In this document: positions 33,132-43,725 of the stretch, one piece after another
Position numbering within the stretch: the first letter of the stretch is position 1
Layout of the letters: each line of letters opens with the position of its first letter
The notes under the pieces: model-generated
Databases searched by the model: none
Seen by the model: only the letters and a program-made list of their open reading frames with translations
Told to the model about the DNA's origin: nothing
NCBI GenBank assembly: GCA_903772945.1
Contig: CAICTM010000648.1
Coordinates: forward strand, 1-54,868
Direction of reading: 5' to 3'
DNA: 54,868 nt
Source of the DNA: Seminavis robusta
Lineage: Eukaryota; Bacillariophyta; Bacillariophyceae; Naviculales; Naviculaceae
Position numbers and translations under genes: made by a program

Positions 33132-33458
33132 TCAGTTTTCTTCAGGAGAAGATGGGAATGGGACATTGCAAGTATCCAGGCACTCCCATTTATTGTAGCG
33201 GACAGATGTGAAGCCATCTCCAGAAACACAACGAACACCAGCCAAGCTGCCACCGCAAAATCTATTTGCAACCCGAGCACGCAGATAACCAAAATCGACT
33301 GTGTTCCATGTTAGAGGGCTGTCCCCAAAGACACCACAAGTCTGTTCTAGAGTTGTTTCGCCACTTTTGCAGCTTGGGAAGGCTGCGGCAGCGACGAAGA
33401 GGAGGAGCACTAGGACTGTCAACATTGGAAGACTGCCAACTCTTGCTACAAGAAGCAT
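33132..33458 (-). CDS. Small secreted six-cysteine protein
   Basis: 108 residues. The N-terminal ~26 residues are a clear signal peptide (LTVLVLLLFVAAAAFPS). The mature part of about 80 residues has six cysteines in the order SC, TC, FC, RC, EC, TC, enough for three disulfides, with no further membrane span. The size and layout are like small secreted Cys-rich peptides in general; I do not recognise a family. It sits alone between two PDZ genes on the opposite strand. Possible roles include a wall-associated or signalling peptide, but the sequence does not decide. Confidence 0.65.
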   Translation of the reverse strand: MLLVARVGSLPMLTVLVLLLFVAAAAFPSCKSGETTLEQTCGVFGDSPLTWNTVDFGYLRARVANRFCGGSLAGVRCVSGDGFTSVRYNKWECLDTCNVPFPSSPEEN

Positions 33459-34414
33459 ATCCGCTCACGGTCTCGTTCTGTCTCGTGGTGTTTACTTGTA
33501 CCGGTACGAGTACGCTGATCCACGTTTTTGGGTATTGTGCAACTGCAGGTTGTTGCTGTCAAGTGCTTTGACAAGGACTTCTTCAAGTTCTTCTGGAGGA
33601 CGACACAACCCGGCACTGAAAGCCTATTCATGAGCTTTCATGGTAGCTAATGAAATTGATAGTCCCTTCACTTATGAAGAGTCTTCTACTATCTATGTTT
33701 TGGCTATTCGGTGTCCCTAATAATAGCTTCCCAATATGTGCATTGGGCGATCGAGATGCCTTACTCCGAGCAGTATTATAGCTCTTATACCGATAGCCAC
33801 CGCTCCTTAAGATTCAAGCTCAGTGGTGCTTGCTTGATATCCTAATCACCATCGTATCGACAATCAATGTTGTGGCCGGTGTCCTGAACCCAGACCACCC
33901 ACCTTGGCAGGGCGTGCTTCGTCCAACTACTTAGTAGGCTAAAAAAACATTATGAATCGCGAAAAACATTATGATGGGAAATTTGTTGGGGAATCCGAAA
34001 AGCGCAGCGCCAAACGGACAGTAGATTCCGCCGGCGTGATCTCAAAATGCAACGGCGAAAAATAGGAACATCCCAACACCCAATCCCATCGTTATCAGCT
34101 CTGTTGTAACACTTGGAGTCTACAACCTCCATTACAGTTGTTGACGTTCAAAAGATAAGATACCCACAATCGACTTGTACCCTTCTCGTGTGGTTGAGTT
34201 GAGAGAAGAGGTGCGGCAGAAAAGGAATCAGTCTTTGGTAATTCGAATTGGTCACAATCGTCGATCTGCAACCGCCAAAACGGGTAGCTTTTGGCGTTTG
34301 GCTCCTGCGTTGCATGCAAAGCCACTGCAGTGCAGGAACGAGCCGACAATCTTAGTTTCGTAGACTAGTTGGTGTTCTGTGCTACTAGTACCTTAACCAC
34401 GGCGATCAGGAACG
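33459..34414. other. Intergenic gap, nothing clear
   Basis: No gene supported. It contains GTACCGGTACG at about 33499-33509 and should include the promoter of the small secreted protein (near 33459) and of PDZ protein 2 (near 34414). Confidence 0.5.
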
Positions 34415-37400
34415 ATGATGACCTACGGGGCCAGAAGTCGGCACAATCTACGCCTGGGTGTCTCAGTGGGAACAGAGCAGACCAGACCCGATACTTTTAC
34501 CAAACCATCCAACCCCGAAATGTCGCCTGGAAGCACGCTCAAGTGGCGTATGCACCATCGCAGCTCAGCTGCATCGGTTGATTGTACTGCCAACGATACA
34601 ACATCCACAGCAACAACCAACACTGAGCCTTCCACACATGCCGACTATACATTGTCAGCTGCCACCAGTGCAAGCATCGTCGCGAACAGTACCACTGCAG
34701 CCAACAACCATAGCCAAGATGCAGCCATGGAAAAGTCCATGAACATGCGTACTCGGACCAACTTTGGAGATTATCAGGGCCATGTGCCACCCGAGGCAAA
34801 GCCTTCGCCTCACAACGTCAGTATCTTGCCAAGGGATACCCCCATAGTAGCACCCAAACGAGTGACACCAGAAACACCACGTCGTTCGTCGCCGGGACGC
34901 AAGGCTCTACCTAACAGCCTGAAGCTTCCCGTCTTGCCCTTACCATCGCCATCAGGAAGTGATGCCAACAGTGATCGTCTTCCCGAGTCTCTACCTTCTC
35001 CTTTGGCTGAGAAGAGGCTCCAGTTCTTTGATGATGCTCCTGCAGACCAGGTACCTTTTGATCAGGTATGGAACCAACAAGAGTTCGTACTGGGAGACGA
35101 CCAACAACAAAAGACATCTGATATGGGATCTGAGGATAACCAAGAGCACGACAACCGAGCTGACGATGATCAGTCTATCGGAACAGATGCCAGCAAGCCC
35201 TTTGACGAACCAACCCCAGAGAAGATGGGCCCATCTGACTACTCTGCATTCTCTGCGTATTCCATCAACTCGTCTTCTACCACCACGGGGCCTCAACCCG
35301 TGCAATCACCACCCCAGCCGCCCCCACCACCGCCTCCACATTCCGCGAAACAGCAAAGAAAGAAAGCCCCGCTGGATCCACCCCTACCAACTAGCTCATC
35401 GTCACCTAGATCCCCGAGGATAAAGAGCCGCATGATGCCATACACACCGACTCCTCCTGGGTCGCCCAGGGATAGAAGGATTCCCATCCGGCCACCCAGA
35501 AGCCCAAGTGGTGAAGAGAAGAAGACCGACGACTCGGCTGTAATGATGCAACAAGCACCGGCCTCGCAGTTAAACAATTATGAAGCGGGGGGCAATGATG
35601 ACGATATCCCATCAGATGAAGATGAATCAAAGCTCAGCAACCTAAGCGGAAGAAGTAAGCAGAATTTGTCTTTGGCAACAGCATCCAAGGGCACCGCAGC
35701 GGAAGATGTTGGATCAAAAGCCGAAGACTTGAGTGTTTCTGGCAGCAATACCAACCACATGAGGGGCAAAAGCAAGAGTGATCACGATGAAAACAAGTCT
35801 GTGGACTCTCTCTTCGACTTTAGGGAACATGGATCTTTTTCTCCCAAGCAAATGTGCCTGTCCCCCACGCCACTGACTCCTAAGTCTCCACTAACACCCG
35901 ACTCTCCTTCGTCAAGGTCCTCGCAGAAATCTCCAGGTCGATGGAGAAAGAATGCACCTACGGAACTGACGTGCCGCGTTGACGATGACACATCTTCTTT
36001 GGATGTTCCGACAGGGGACATCGACGAAGCCATGCGACTCAAAGCGAGGGCACAAGAAGCCTTTGCCACGAGAAGACGGTTTTCGCCCAAGAAGGGCACG
36101 TCTCCTCGATCACCAGGGGTCGGCTCTTTGCCTCTTGCTGAGGGAGTGAGCAGTGATCTGCCTGCGGACAGGAAAGAAGTCACTGGCCAAAAATCACCTC
36201 GAACGCAGAAATCCCCTGTTCGGCAACCGCAACCACAACAACAGCCGCAACCGCAACCGCCACAGCTGGAAATCCCTGTAGAAACCACGAAGACAAAGAA
36301 TGTGGTTTCTTTCACTGCCACCGACACGATTCATCACTTCCAACAAGAATATGATATGTATTCGGAACAAGATGAAAGCGCCATGTCAATGAGCACATTC
36401 GAAAACGACAAGTCTCTTGGAGCCGAAGTGGAAGAAGCTATCAAGGATATCTTCATGATTAACGCGCTGTCAGCCTGCAATCCGTCCCCGCCAAAGATTC
36501 GATCGGAATCTCGCTCGGAATCTCGCTTTGAACGACGGGACTCGGGTGGTCAAAGCAGCGAAGAAGATGACACATTATCAGGGACACAGTCAGATGCTCC
36601 TGATGACGCTGCCAAGGCTCAACGGCGCTCGCCCGATGCCGAGCGATCAACGAGAGAAATGGCGCAGCAAGGTGGCCAGCAGGATGATGTCTTTTTCGAA
36701 GCAATGCTGTCAATGGTAGAGGGAGGGATTGGTGCCATGACTGCGGCATTCGGGTTTGCGACAGGGGGGCCACCCGCTGTCATTGAGCAGCCAGCAGAGC
36801 CTCGAAGTAACCGTGCATTGCCGCCGACCACGCAGAATAGAGGTCGCAGCCTGCAACCAGCAGAGAGGCCGAGTCGTTCTCCGAACCATCGTCCAAACGG
36901 TCCGGAGTCAGAATCAGTATCATCAGACGTAAGTACATATCTCCTCTTGGCGGCGTTTCAGAATGAATCTTCGTTTGTGGCGTCGTACTAATCATTCTTT
37001 TCGTTGTCCGACAATGTGTGCAGATTCAATCAGAAGTCCCGCAGGACGAACGAAGCATGGACAGGAAGGCCATCATGGAACCGCCGACACCAGCGCAATC
37101 GTTGGAGGACGACCCTCGCCTGTTGGAGCTGGCGAAGCAAGCTGCCCTCTGTATGCATGAGGTTCTTGGTGTTCACTACGACGAATCAAAGGGAGTTGAT
37201 ATCGGTGACATCAAGTTCGTGGTCGTTGTGTTGACTTTACCGCTAGGCCGTAAGTTCCACACCGGGGTTTCTGAAATTTTGTCGGTGCCGAAGTCTCACT
37301 CCACGCTTGTTCTCACACCTACCTTTCAAACAAATCTGAAGTCATCTTTCAAGAGGACTATAGTGGGTGTTGGGTTACTAAAGTCATGCCTGGCGGCAAT

Positions 37401-37856
37401 GCAGCACTAAGCGGGCGAGTTGAGCCTGGTGATCAGCTCGCCGCAATTGATTCCAGGAGCTCGATAGGGATGAAGGTGGATGACATTTGCGACGCTATTG
37501 CTGAGGCCTCTTCACGATGCAAGGAGATCGAGTTGACCTTCCTGCGCTATGTGGGTCCCTTCCAGCCTCTTCCATCCGATGGTGAACCTCGAGGGGTCCA
37601 ACCAAAGAAAAGAGAAGGACTTGACGATGGAAGTAGCAGCAGCCGAAGAGGAAGTGAGGAAATGTACCCCTCGATTGAGAGCACTCTCGTGGAGGACGAC
37701 TTCTTTGACGACAGACCACAGAGCACTCAAAGTGTGACAAAGGATGAAAAATTGAACAAGGGTCAAAAGCTCAAATCCAAGAAATCTGGGAGCTTTCGAA
37801 AGTCGTTCAAATGGCTCAACCGCCGAGGGAAGAAGCGTACCAGCAAAGCTGAATAA
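34415..37856 (+). CDS. PDZ-domain protein 2, disordered with C-terminal PDZ
   Basis: Three exons, 34415-36928, 37024-37249 and 37342-37856, give 1084 residues. Intron 1 is 95 bp (GTAAGT...GTGCAG, phase 0). Intron 2 is 92 bp (GTAAGT...CTGAAG, phase 1) and splits the PDZ carboxylate-binding loop; joining gives TLPLGLIFQEDYSG. The first ~840 residues are disordered, rich in Ser-Pro motifs (LTPKSPLTPDSP, many SPR/SPG), with a poly-Pro tract near 300 and a Gln-Pro run near 610. Such SP motifs are typical kinase sites. The PDZ domain is at about 898-985 (CWVTKVMPGGNAALSGRVEPGDQL). The tail is strongly basic (SFKWLNRRGKKRTSKAE). Likely a phospho-regulated scaffold; binding partners unknown. Confidence 0.85.
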
Positions 37857-38220
37857 GCAATGTATTCATAAGATTGGGGCTCCTGTTTGAGCTCTTTCTT
37901 GCCAGCCCATTATGTAAGATTACTATAAATTGAGCATTATCTTGCTGACGTTGTCATGGCTCGTCGAGTCACATCATTTCCCGTTAGCTGACGCCAGTAA
38001 GACCAGAGCACTAGTAGTTTCAACCAATAATTTGCATTGACTTCTGGAATTGCCAATGGCAGTAGACGGCCTGATCACACCCTGCATGGAGTCCACAGAA
38101 TACCGGGCTCCAAGTAAGTGTCCATCACCGTGGTACTACGGTCCATCAGAAGAAATAACAGGTTCCTCCATCACAACATGGGCTTCTCCAAGACTAGCAA
38201 ATATTTGGATCTGATTCTAG
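37857..38220. other. Convergent gap, no gene
   Basis: Lies between the 3' ends of PDZ protein 2 and the minus-strand membrane protein. Nothing distinctive seen. Confidence 0.5.
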
Positions 38221-39087
38221 CTAGACGACCATAATATCGGCTTGCTCCCCTTCCTCCTCACCGATCACCAAAGGAATAGCATAGTCCACTGCTGGAGCCT
38301 CGGGAATGTTTGTGACCGACCCCCGAGATCCATCTGATGCCAGCCATTCTCCGGAAAAGCATTTGTATCTTTCTCCTCCTCCCTCGAAGTTTCCCGAGAC
38401 GACGCGCGAAATTCGCCTCCCCGATGAATCTTTGGTGGATGTTTCTTCCACAAAGTAGGCCTTTCGGGTTGCTGTCGCTACCAGTCCTTTTATTATGACA
38501 GAGCTTGTATTGTTGTGTTGTTGTTGTTGGTTAGACTTGCTAGTGGTGTTTGCAGCGCTTGGACCAACGAGTACCCTGGATCCTTTGAGACTGACCAATC
38601 CAGACGATTCCTTCAAGTCCGTGGCAAAGTTCAGTCGCATGACGCACAAACTGTGGCTTCCTTCCAGCAAAACATCACCACTCTTCTTGTGGACGATTCC
38701 GAATTGTCTGTCTTCCAAGCGATAGACGGCCGAGGCCGGTGGTTGCAGCAAATCACCAGCAGCAGTTGCGTCACTCATGATTTGGTCCTTGACGGCCTGA
38801 ACGGACACTTGAAAATCCGAGCAATCTTGGGATGATGTGCGACAGGCGAGCTGTTTTGACACAATGAAAACGACAACTGTCGCAAGGAACACAAGTGGTT
38901 GGAACAGCGTGCCTCCCCAAGAGTGAATTATTGCCGTGATTATCAAACACAGAATCAAAAACAGGAGCAAACGGGTCGACATATCTACGCAACACCCGTC
39001 GCTCATTGTGTGGGTATTTCTTGTCAAGTCATCCAACGATGCCGTGATGGCAACAGAGGAACAGGCCGTTCGAGAACGAGATGACAT
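38221..39087 (-). CDS. Two-helix membrane protein of unknown function
   Basis: 288 residues. Two adjacent hydrophobic segments lie at about 38-56 (TRLLLFLILCLIITAIIHS) and 63-80 (FQPLVFLATVVVFIVSK), making a short hairpin. A ~205-residue soluble C-terminal part follows. It contains YRLEDRQFGIVHKKSGDVLLEG and a Gln/Asn-rich insert. No catalytic motif is recognisable. Two other in-frame ATGs (MSDG and MSTR) lie before the first helix, so the start is uncertain by up to ~35 residues. Downstream it faces PDZ protein 2; upstream lies the 3' end of the ketopantoate reductase-like gene. Confidence 0.65.
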   Translation of the reverse strand: MSSRSRTACSSVAITASLDDLTRNTHTMSDGCCVDMSTRLLLFLILCLIITAIIHSWGGTLFQPLVFLATVVVFIVSKQLACRTSSQDCSDFQVSVQAVKDQIMSDATAAGDLLQPPASAVYRLEDRQFGIVHKKSGDVLLEGSHSLCVMRLNFATDLKESSGLVSLKGSRVLVGPSAANTTSKSNQQQQHNNTSSVIIKGLVATATRKAYFVEETSTKDSSGRRISRVVSGNFEGGGERYKCFSGEWLASDGSRGSVTNIPEAPAVDYAIPLVIGEEEGEQADIMVV

Positions 39088-39345
39088 GGTTCAAACTGCA
39101 ATCAACACTGCTGGTGCTGAACCTGAACAGAGGTTGTGGAGAGTGGAGACCAAGATGAATCGAATCAACGATTGTTTCCAACTGGTGACGGTTCAGTCGT
39201 GATTTCAGGATATTAGCCAGCAGGACGGCTGTGCATACCGTAAAAGTATCCTACACGGTGGCTTGTGTGGCTCTGAGATTTGATGCGGTACCGTACTGGT
39301 AGACTAGATCTAGTAGTGGAAAAGAGAGTTCTTCCTTTAGCGAGA

Positions 39346-40512
39346 TCAAAATAGATTGTATTGTTTCTGGAAGAACTCAATCTGTGTCACAAGCGTTTCG
39401 AGATGTGGGACAGGGACATTCAACTTGTTGGCTCTTTCCACCGGTTTTCGGAACAAGTATCGCACTTCCATCGAATTGCGTTCTGTAAAATCAATCATCG
39501 TCGAAGTTCTGTACGGTCCCATTGCATCACTGAGGTCCATCATTTGTTTCTTTTCTTTTTCTCCCAAAAAGTCTTGCTCGCCGTGTTTGACAAGATCGGC
39601 ATTGGCGGCAGCAATTGTCTCATCCATGACGGTGTAGGCCAATCTCCGTAACCCTGGATCCGTGACAATCTTGTCGACAGTGACTCCTCCCAACGCCACA
39701 CTGATTCCATTAAAGGGTAGATTCCACACCATTTTCTTCCATCGTCCTCTCAATAGAGACGGTTCGTAGGCGGTGTCAATACTGGTTGGTTCCCACAGTT
39801 GATTGAAAGCCTCTTCATTCTCTTGTGGATTGGTTTGATCGGGATTGTATGCCGCCACTCCACCACTGAGTAGGCCTGCGTAAGAATGGTCGACATGACC
39901 CGGTGTTATTCGGTTACTGCAGACCAGAGCCATACCTCCATAAATGGCACCACAGCACTGGATGGTTCCTTCATTTGTATCATCATCATCCTCGGAAGCT
40001 CTCTTTTTCAACTGTTGCAACAGATCATCCTCAATCATTCCATTCATAATGGCCAGTACACGCGTACTTGGTTGTAGCAAGGGATAAATAAGATCAGGAA
40101 TGGCATCCACGGCAGTACTCTTGAGAGCCACTATAACCCAATCGACAGGACCAATTTCGTCGGTGGATTCATAGGCTTGCAAAGACTCTGGAGGGATATA
40201 GATATTGCCGAGTACCGATGTCACATTGAAGCCATTCTGGACACTTGCTTGGTAATTTTCCCCACGCATTTGGAACTTGACCGAATAGGCACCCGTTTCC
40301 CACAACCGTGCTCCATAATATCCTCCGACGGCGCCAGATCCAACAATGGCAACCGTGGGAAGATCATTATTATTTCCCCCATCATTTTTGCTACCCAAAA
40401 TATGGTAGTTCCGCGGCCTTTGGTGGAAATCGACCACAAAGCTACTTCCACACCTAATATTCAGCAGGAAGACCAGAGAAGTGTAACTAAGAAGCAGAGT
40501 TAAGCTCATCAT
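39346..40512 (-). CDS. Ketopantoate reductase-like (ApbA/PanE family) enzyme
   Basis: 388 residues. After a leader comes a Rossmann NADP-binding start TVAIVGSGAVGGYYGARL (glycines at about 58-67). The family-typical DWVIVALKSTAVDAI, then NGM, and a C-terminal helical domain with WKKMVWNLPFNGISVALGG (matching the conserved K..N..N region of 2-dehydropantoate 2-reductases) follow. The family reduces 2-dehydropantoate to pantoate for coenzyme A synthesis, but many members act on other 2-oxo acids. Residues 1-24 look like a signal peptide, followed by CGSSFVV, where SS|F resembles the ASAF-type plastid cleavage motif of diatoms. Plastid targeting is therefore possible but not certain. Confidence 0.85.
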   Translation of the reverse strand: MMSLTLLLSYTSLVFLLNIRCGSSFVVDFHQRPRNYHILGSKNDGGNNNDLPTVAIVGSGAVGGYYGARLWETGAYSVKFQMRGENYQASVQNGFNVTSVLGNIYIPPESLQAYESTDEIGPVDWVIVALKSTAVDAIPDLIYPLLQPSTRVLAIMNGMIEDDLLQQLKKRASEDDDDTNEGTIQCCGAIYGGMALVCSNRITPGHVDHSYAGLLSGGVAAYNPDQTNPQENEEAFNQLWEPTSIDTAYEPSLLRGRWKKMVWNLPFNGISVALGGVTVDKIVTDPGLRRLAYTVMDETIAAANADLVKHGEQDFLGEKEKKQMMDLSDAMGPYRTSTMIDFTERNSMEVRYLFRKPVERANKLNVPVPHLETLVTQIEFFQKQYNLF

Positions 40513-40910
40513 GGCTGAAAATTTGTTGACTTCGAGGTACTAGCTAGTATTGCGTTGGTTCGCGACATAATGTATGTCGATTTTGGACGTTGCTCGAAGA
40601 AGATTTGCTTCCACGTGGAAGCTGGAGACACCACCAAGCCAGCCGAAGTGAAATCCTTACGATCGGAACCGCGCTATTTTAAAATGGCTCGAGCCGGGGG
40701 AAAAGGAACCGAACCACCGAACCTTGACTTCGCGTGAGGTCCGCGGACGAACGATGAAAGAAGCCACAAAACTGGTCTGGAGAGGCAAAAGATATACCAT
40801 CCATCATCCATGACAGTCCAGACCAGACAACGCGTTGAAAGCTAACTAGATCTACATGTAGTGCTCAATTTTAAAAGATCCGTTTACACATCAAGAAAGA
40901 TGGATCTCAG
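40513..40910. promoter_or_regulatory. Divergent promoter, reductase and hydroxylase genes
   Basis: Intergenic between divergent genes. A short 60-codon plus frame at 40555-40737 has no protein-like pattern. Nothing else stands out. Confidence 0.4.
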
Positions 40911-41777
40911 ATGCCCCCTCGAGTTTCCATCCGACCACACGATGAACCGCCACCATGGCGTATGCCAGTGCTAAAGATCGGCCAACATCACGGAATCTCC
41001 CTTCAGATTGCTTTCGAAACCTTGTACATTATATTCGCCCATGTCTACGGCTTCCGCTTGCCTGCTCCCTATAACTATCTATTCTTCTTCTTTCACACGG
41101 TGATCAAGTTTCCAGAGGTGATTTATGTGGATGCCATGACCAGCAACTGGTTTGGGCGCAATGTGGAAAATTTGAGAAAGGCCGGATTTTCGGACCTCCA
41201 GATCCTCCTGATTATGAATTCCAACTGTATCAATTCGCAGCTATTGGGGTTTTTAATGATGAACTATGTGTGTACAGATCCAGAAATCTTCTCCCTGTCC
41301 TACTTTTATGCACACTTCAACGCAACCATGATACTACGAATTCTGGCCAGTTTGGCACTGTCGGAAACTCTGTTTTGTGCAGCTCATTCTCTCATGCACA
41401 AGAATGAATTTCTTGCCAAATATCATGTGATGCATCACTGCTGTGTTTGTCCCACCTGGACCACCAACCTAGTTTTCCATCCCCTGGATTTATCCATGGA
41501 ATTTGGAGGACCCGCTCTGGGGCTCTTGGGACTTCACTTTGGGGTGTTTCAAGATCAGGCAACATTCCTCTTGACCTACCTCATTTTTCAACTCTGGTAT
41601 GCCTACGACCATGAGCCGTACTTGAACTTGTATCACATCCAACATCACCAGCAGTGCGATTCGCTCTACGTCATTTACACCAACTTTCGCGGGGACCCGA
41701 AACACAATCGATCGCGAGGTGTGATGCAAGACATGGGATTACAATGGCCATCGTTGCACTCCAAAAAGTCGACATAA
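40911..41777 (+). CDS. Fatty acid hydroxylase superfamily membrane enzyme
   Basis: 288 residues, mostly hydrophobic with about four membrane segments. Three histidine boxes are visible: HSLMH (159-163), HVMHH (172-176) and HIQHH (242-246), plus a further His in FHPLDL and in YDHEP. This is the di-iron pattern of the sterol desaturase / fatty acid hydroxylase superfamily, whose members oxidise sterols or acyl chains in the ER. Substrate is not decided by the sequence. Length fits the family (about 250-300). The ATG at 40911 is the first in frame, with a long hydrophilic start. Convergent with the chitinase gene. Confidence 0.85.
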   Translation: MPPRVSIRPHDEPPPWRMPVLKIGQHHGISLQIAFETLYIIFAHVYGFRLPAPYNYLFFFFHTVIKFPEVIYVDAMTSNWFGRNVENLRKAGFSDLQILLIMNSNCINSQLLGFLMMNYVCTDPEIFSLSYFYAHFNATMILRILASLALSETLFCAAHSLMHKNEFLAKYHVMHHCCVCPTWTTNLVFHPLDLSMEFGGPALGLLGLHFGVFQDQATFLLTYLIFQLWYAYDHEPYLNLYHIQHHQQCDSLYVIYTNFRGDPKHNRSRGVMQDMGLQWPSLHSKKST

Positions 41778-42127
41778 GCTAGCAAGTACTAACCTATGAA
41801 ATGCATGATGACTCTATAAGTCAGTTAGCGTCGGCATTGCATCAATTGAAACTTCACTTCTACTCGGGCATTAAACGGCGTGCCCTTCGGCACTGCGGAC
41901 TCATCCATTCATCTTGATATTGCATTACTTCCTATATGGTCCCAGTTTTGCTCCTATCCAGTCAGAACCAGATACATTGTGTCAACATTGGTGCTGACGC
42001 TCACGACCAGCTGTTTCCTTCCCGCCTCGCTGCCCCCAAATCAAAATGTTGTGTCCAGAGATCATTCCAGCTTTTGGATGACATTTATTTCAACTTTTTG
42101 GATTGTTGGGTACTGTATCCTCCACTT
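41778..42127. other. Convergent gap, no gene
   Basis: Lies between the 3' ends of the hydroxylase and chitinase genes. Nothing distinctive is visible. Confidence 0.5.
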
Positions 42128-43421
42128 TTACAGTTCACTCGACTCCATGGAAGCCATACTGCTGGCCACCTGCTCCCCTGCCGCTTCTAGCAAGATTCCA
42201 CTGGGTGCCCATTCCTCATGTTGCTTATCTTGTCCAATTTCCCAAAAGAATATGCCAGCATGTCCATCCTTCACCGCCATGTCTACCTTTCTCCGAACAT
42301 CATTTGGACCGTCGTAGAGGTATCCCTTGAATTCGGATCGTTGTGCCACAGACTTCAAGTCAGCGTCAGGGTTGGTTTTGAGAATGGCATCCACGATTTC
42401 GGAATAGGTTTTGACTTGCCCCGGATTGCGTCCGTGTCGGGCATACGCTGGAATTCCCAGCACAATTTTGTCGGCGGGGCATTTGTATTTGAGCAAGTGC
42501 ATGACGGAAGCGGTGATACCCTTCATTTCGGCATGATGACCACCTCTGCCATCGACCATGTCGTATGTCATTAGATTGATGCGTGTAATGTGACTGTAAA
42601 AGTTGTGGTTTTCAAAGACGTGATACGGATGCAGCGCCACGCTGACCTGTAACCCAGACTTGTGAATGATTTCCTTGTACAGGTCTCGTGCTAGATGGAC
42701 AAAGTTTTGGTCGTCATCACTTCCTAGTGGTGTCTCCCAATCAATATCCACGCCATCGAATTGTTCCTTTAGCCTAAAACATAGGGGCGGTAAGTTGTTG
42801 GTTAGAGAAAGGACAGGAATGAAGGAATGCATCAACAAAGAACTGGTAGACGTAAGTATACATACAATTTTTCCTTGATATTCCGAACGAACTTTTCCCT
42901 GAGAGCCTGATCCGCCACAATCTTTGGAAATGAGGCACTGCGACCAGCGCCACCAATGGACATCCACAGCTTTAATGGTTTTGCATCTGACAATAGTAAT
43001 ATCATACAAGTCAAAGAAACAAGTCAAAGCGTCAGTCCTTGAGCTTCCAGATACAATAAAATTGTGCAATTCTGTGACATAATATTCAGAAAAAATCAAG
43101 GAGAGCAACGCAATAACTCGACTCACCTGGAAACTGTTCTTGCTTGTACGCCCGAGCTTCTCTGGCTTGCGCAAAATGATGTGGCTCCAGACAACAAGGT
43201 CCCAGATTTCCTTGATCATCCGGTTGCAATGAGAATACGATCAGATCCGTCAAGACTGCCGCCGTATTGTTGACATTGATGTACGATCTGTATTCCGGGA
43301 GATATCCTGCCACTACAAAGTCGTCGTTGGCCAGCGCCACTTGACCATTGAGCAGCAGGAGCAGTGCCAGGGAGCAGGCTATTGGGAACTGGAGGCGGCG
43401 ATAAGGGAACATCATCATCAT
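42128..43421 (-). CDS. Secreted GH18 chitinase-like glycosidase
   Basis: Three exons, 43421-43127, 42986-42866 and 42773-42128. Intron 1 is 140 bp (GTGAGT...TGTCAG, phase 1) and intron 2 is 92 bp (GTATGT...TTTTAG, phase 2). The product is 353 residues. The start MMMMFPYRR is followed by a signal peptide ending near VALAND. The GH18 core is clear: GYLPEYRSY (first strand), LKLWMSIGG (106-111), and the catalytic DGVDIDWE with Asp145, Asp148, Asp150 and Glu152 as proton donor. MTYDM and FFWEIGQD follow as expected. Family activity is hydrolysis of beta-1,4-GlcNAc polymers. In diatoms the substrate could be the cell's own chitin or foreign walls. No chitin-binding module is visible. Confidence 0.9.
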
Positions 43422-43725
43422 GGTCCAGTTTAGTGGGAGCAACTCAAGTAGAAGTGAGGGGCTTGGGCTTGCAGGAATCCAGTTGTGCAAAGAAACCCAA
43501 AAGAAAGATCCAAAAGATCTGCACTGCAAAAGCCCTAACCTTAGGTTACGGAACATGGCGAGGCGAGGTCGTTGCGTTTCCGCGTTTCCTTGTCCTCCGT
43601 CATTTTCCAAAAGACCAAGCTACTGGAAGAGCCGATGGGACAAAGGAAGGAACCTTTGTCTAAGCTGAGCAAACGATACTCTTAGACAACCATACCAGAT
43701 AGCGACAATACTACAAGCTAGCTAG
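43422..43725. promoter_or_regulatory. Divergent promoter, chitinase and esterase-like genes
   Basis: 304 bp between divergent start codons. In-frame codons continue upstream of the chitinase ATG to 43610, but the signal peptide argues for the start at 43421. CTAGCTAGCTAG occurs just before the esterase ATG (about 43714-43725). Confidence 0.5.
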
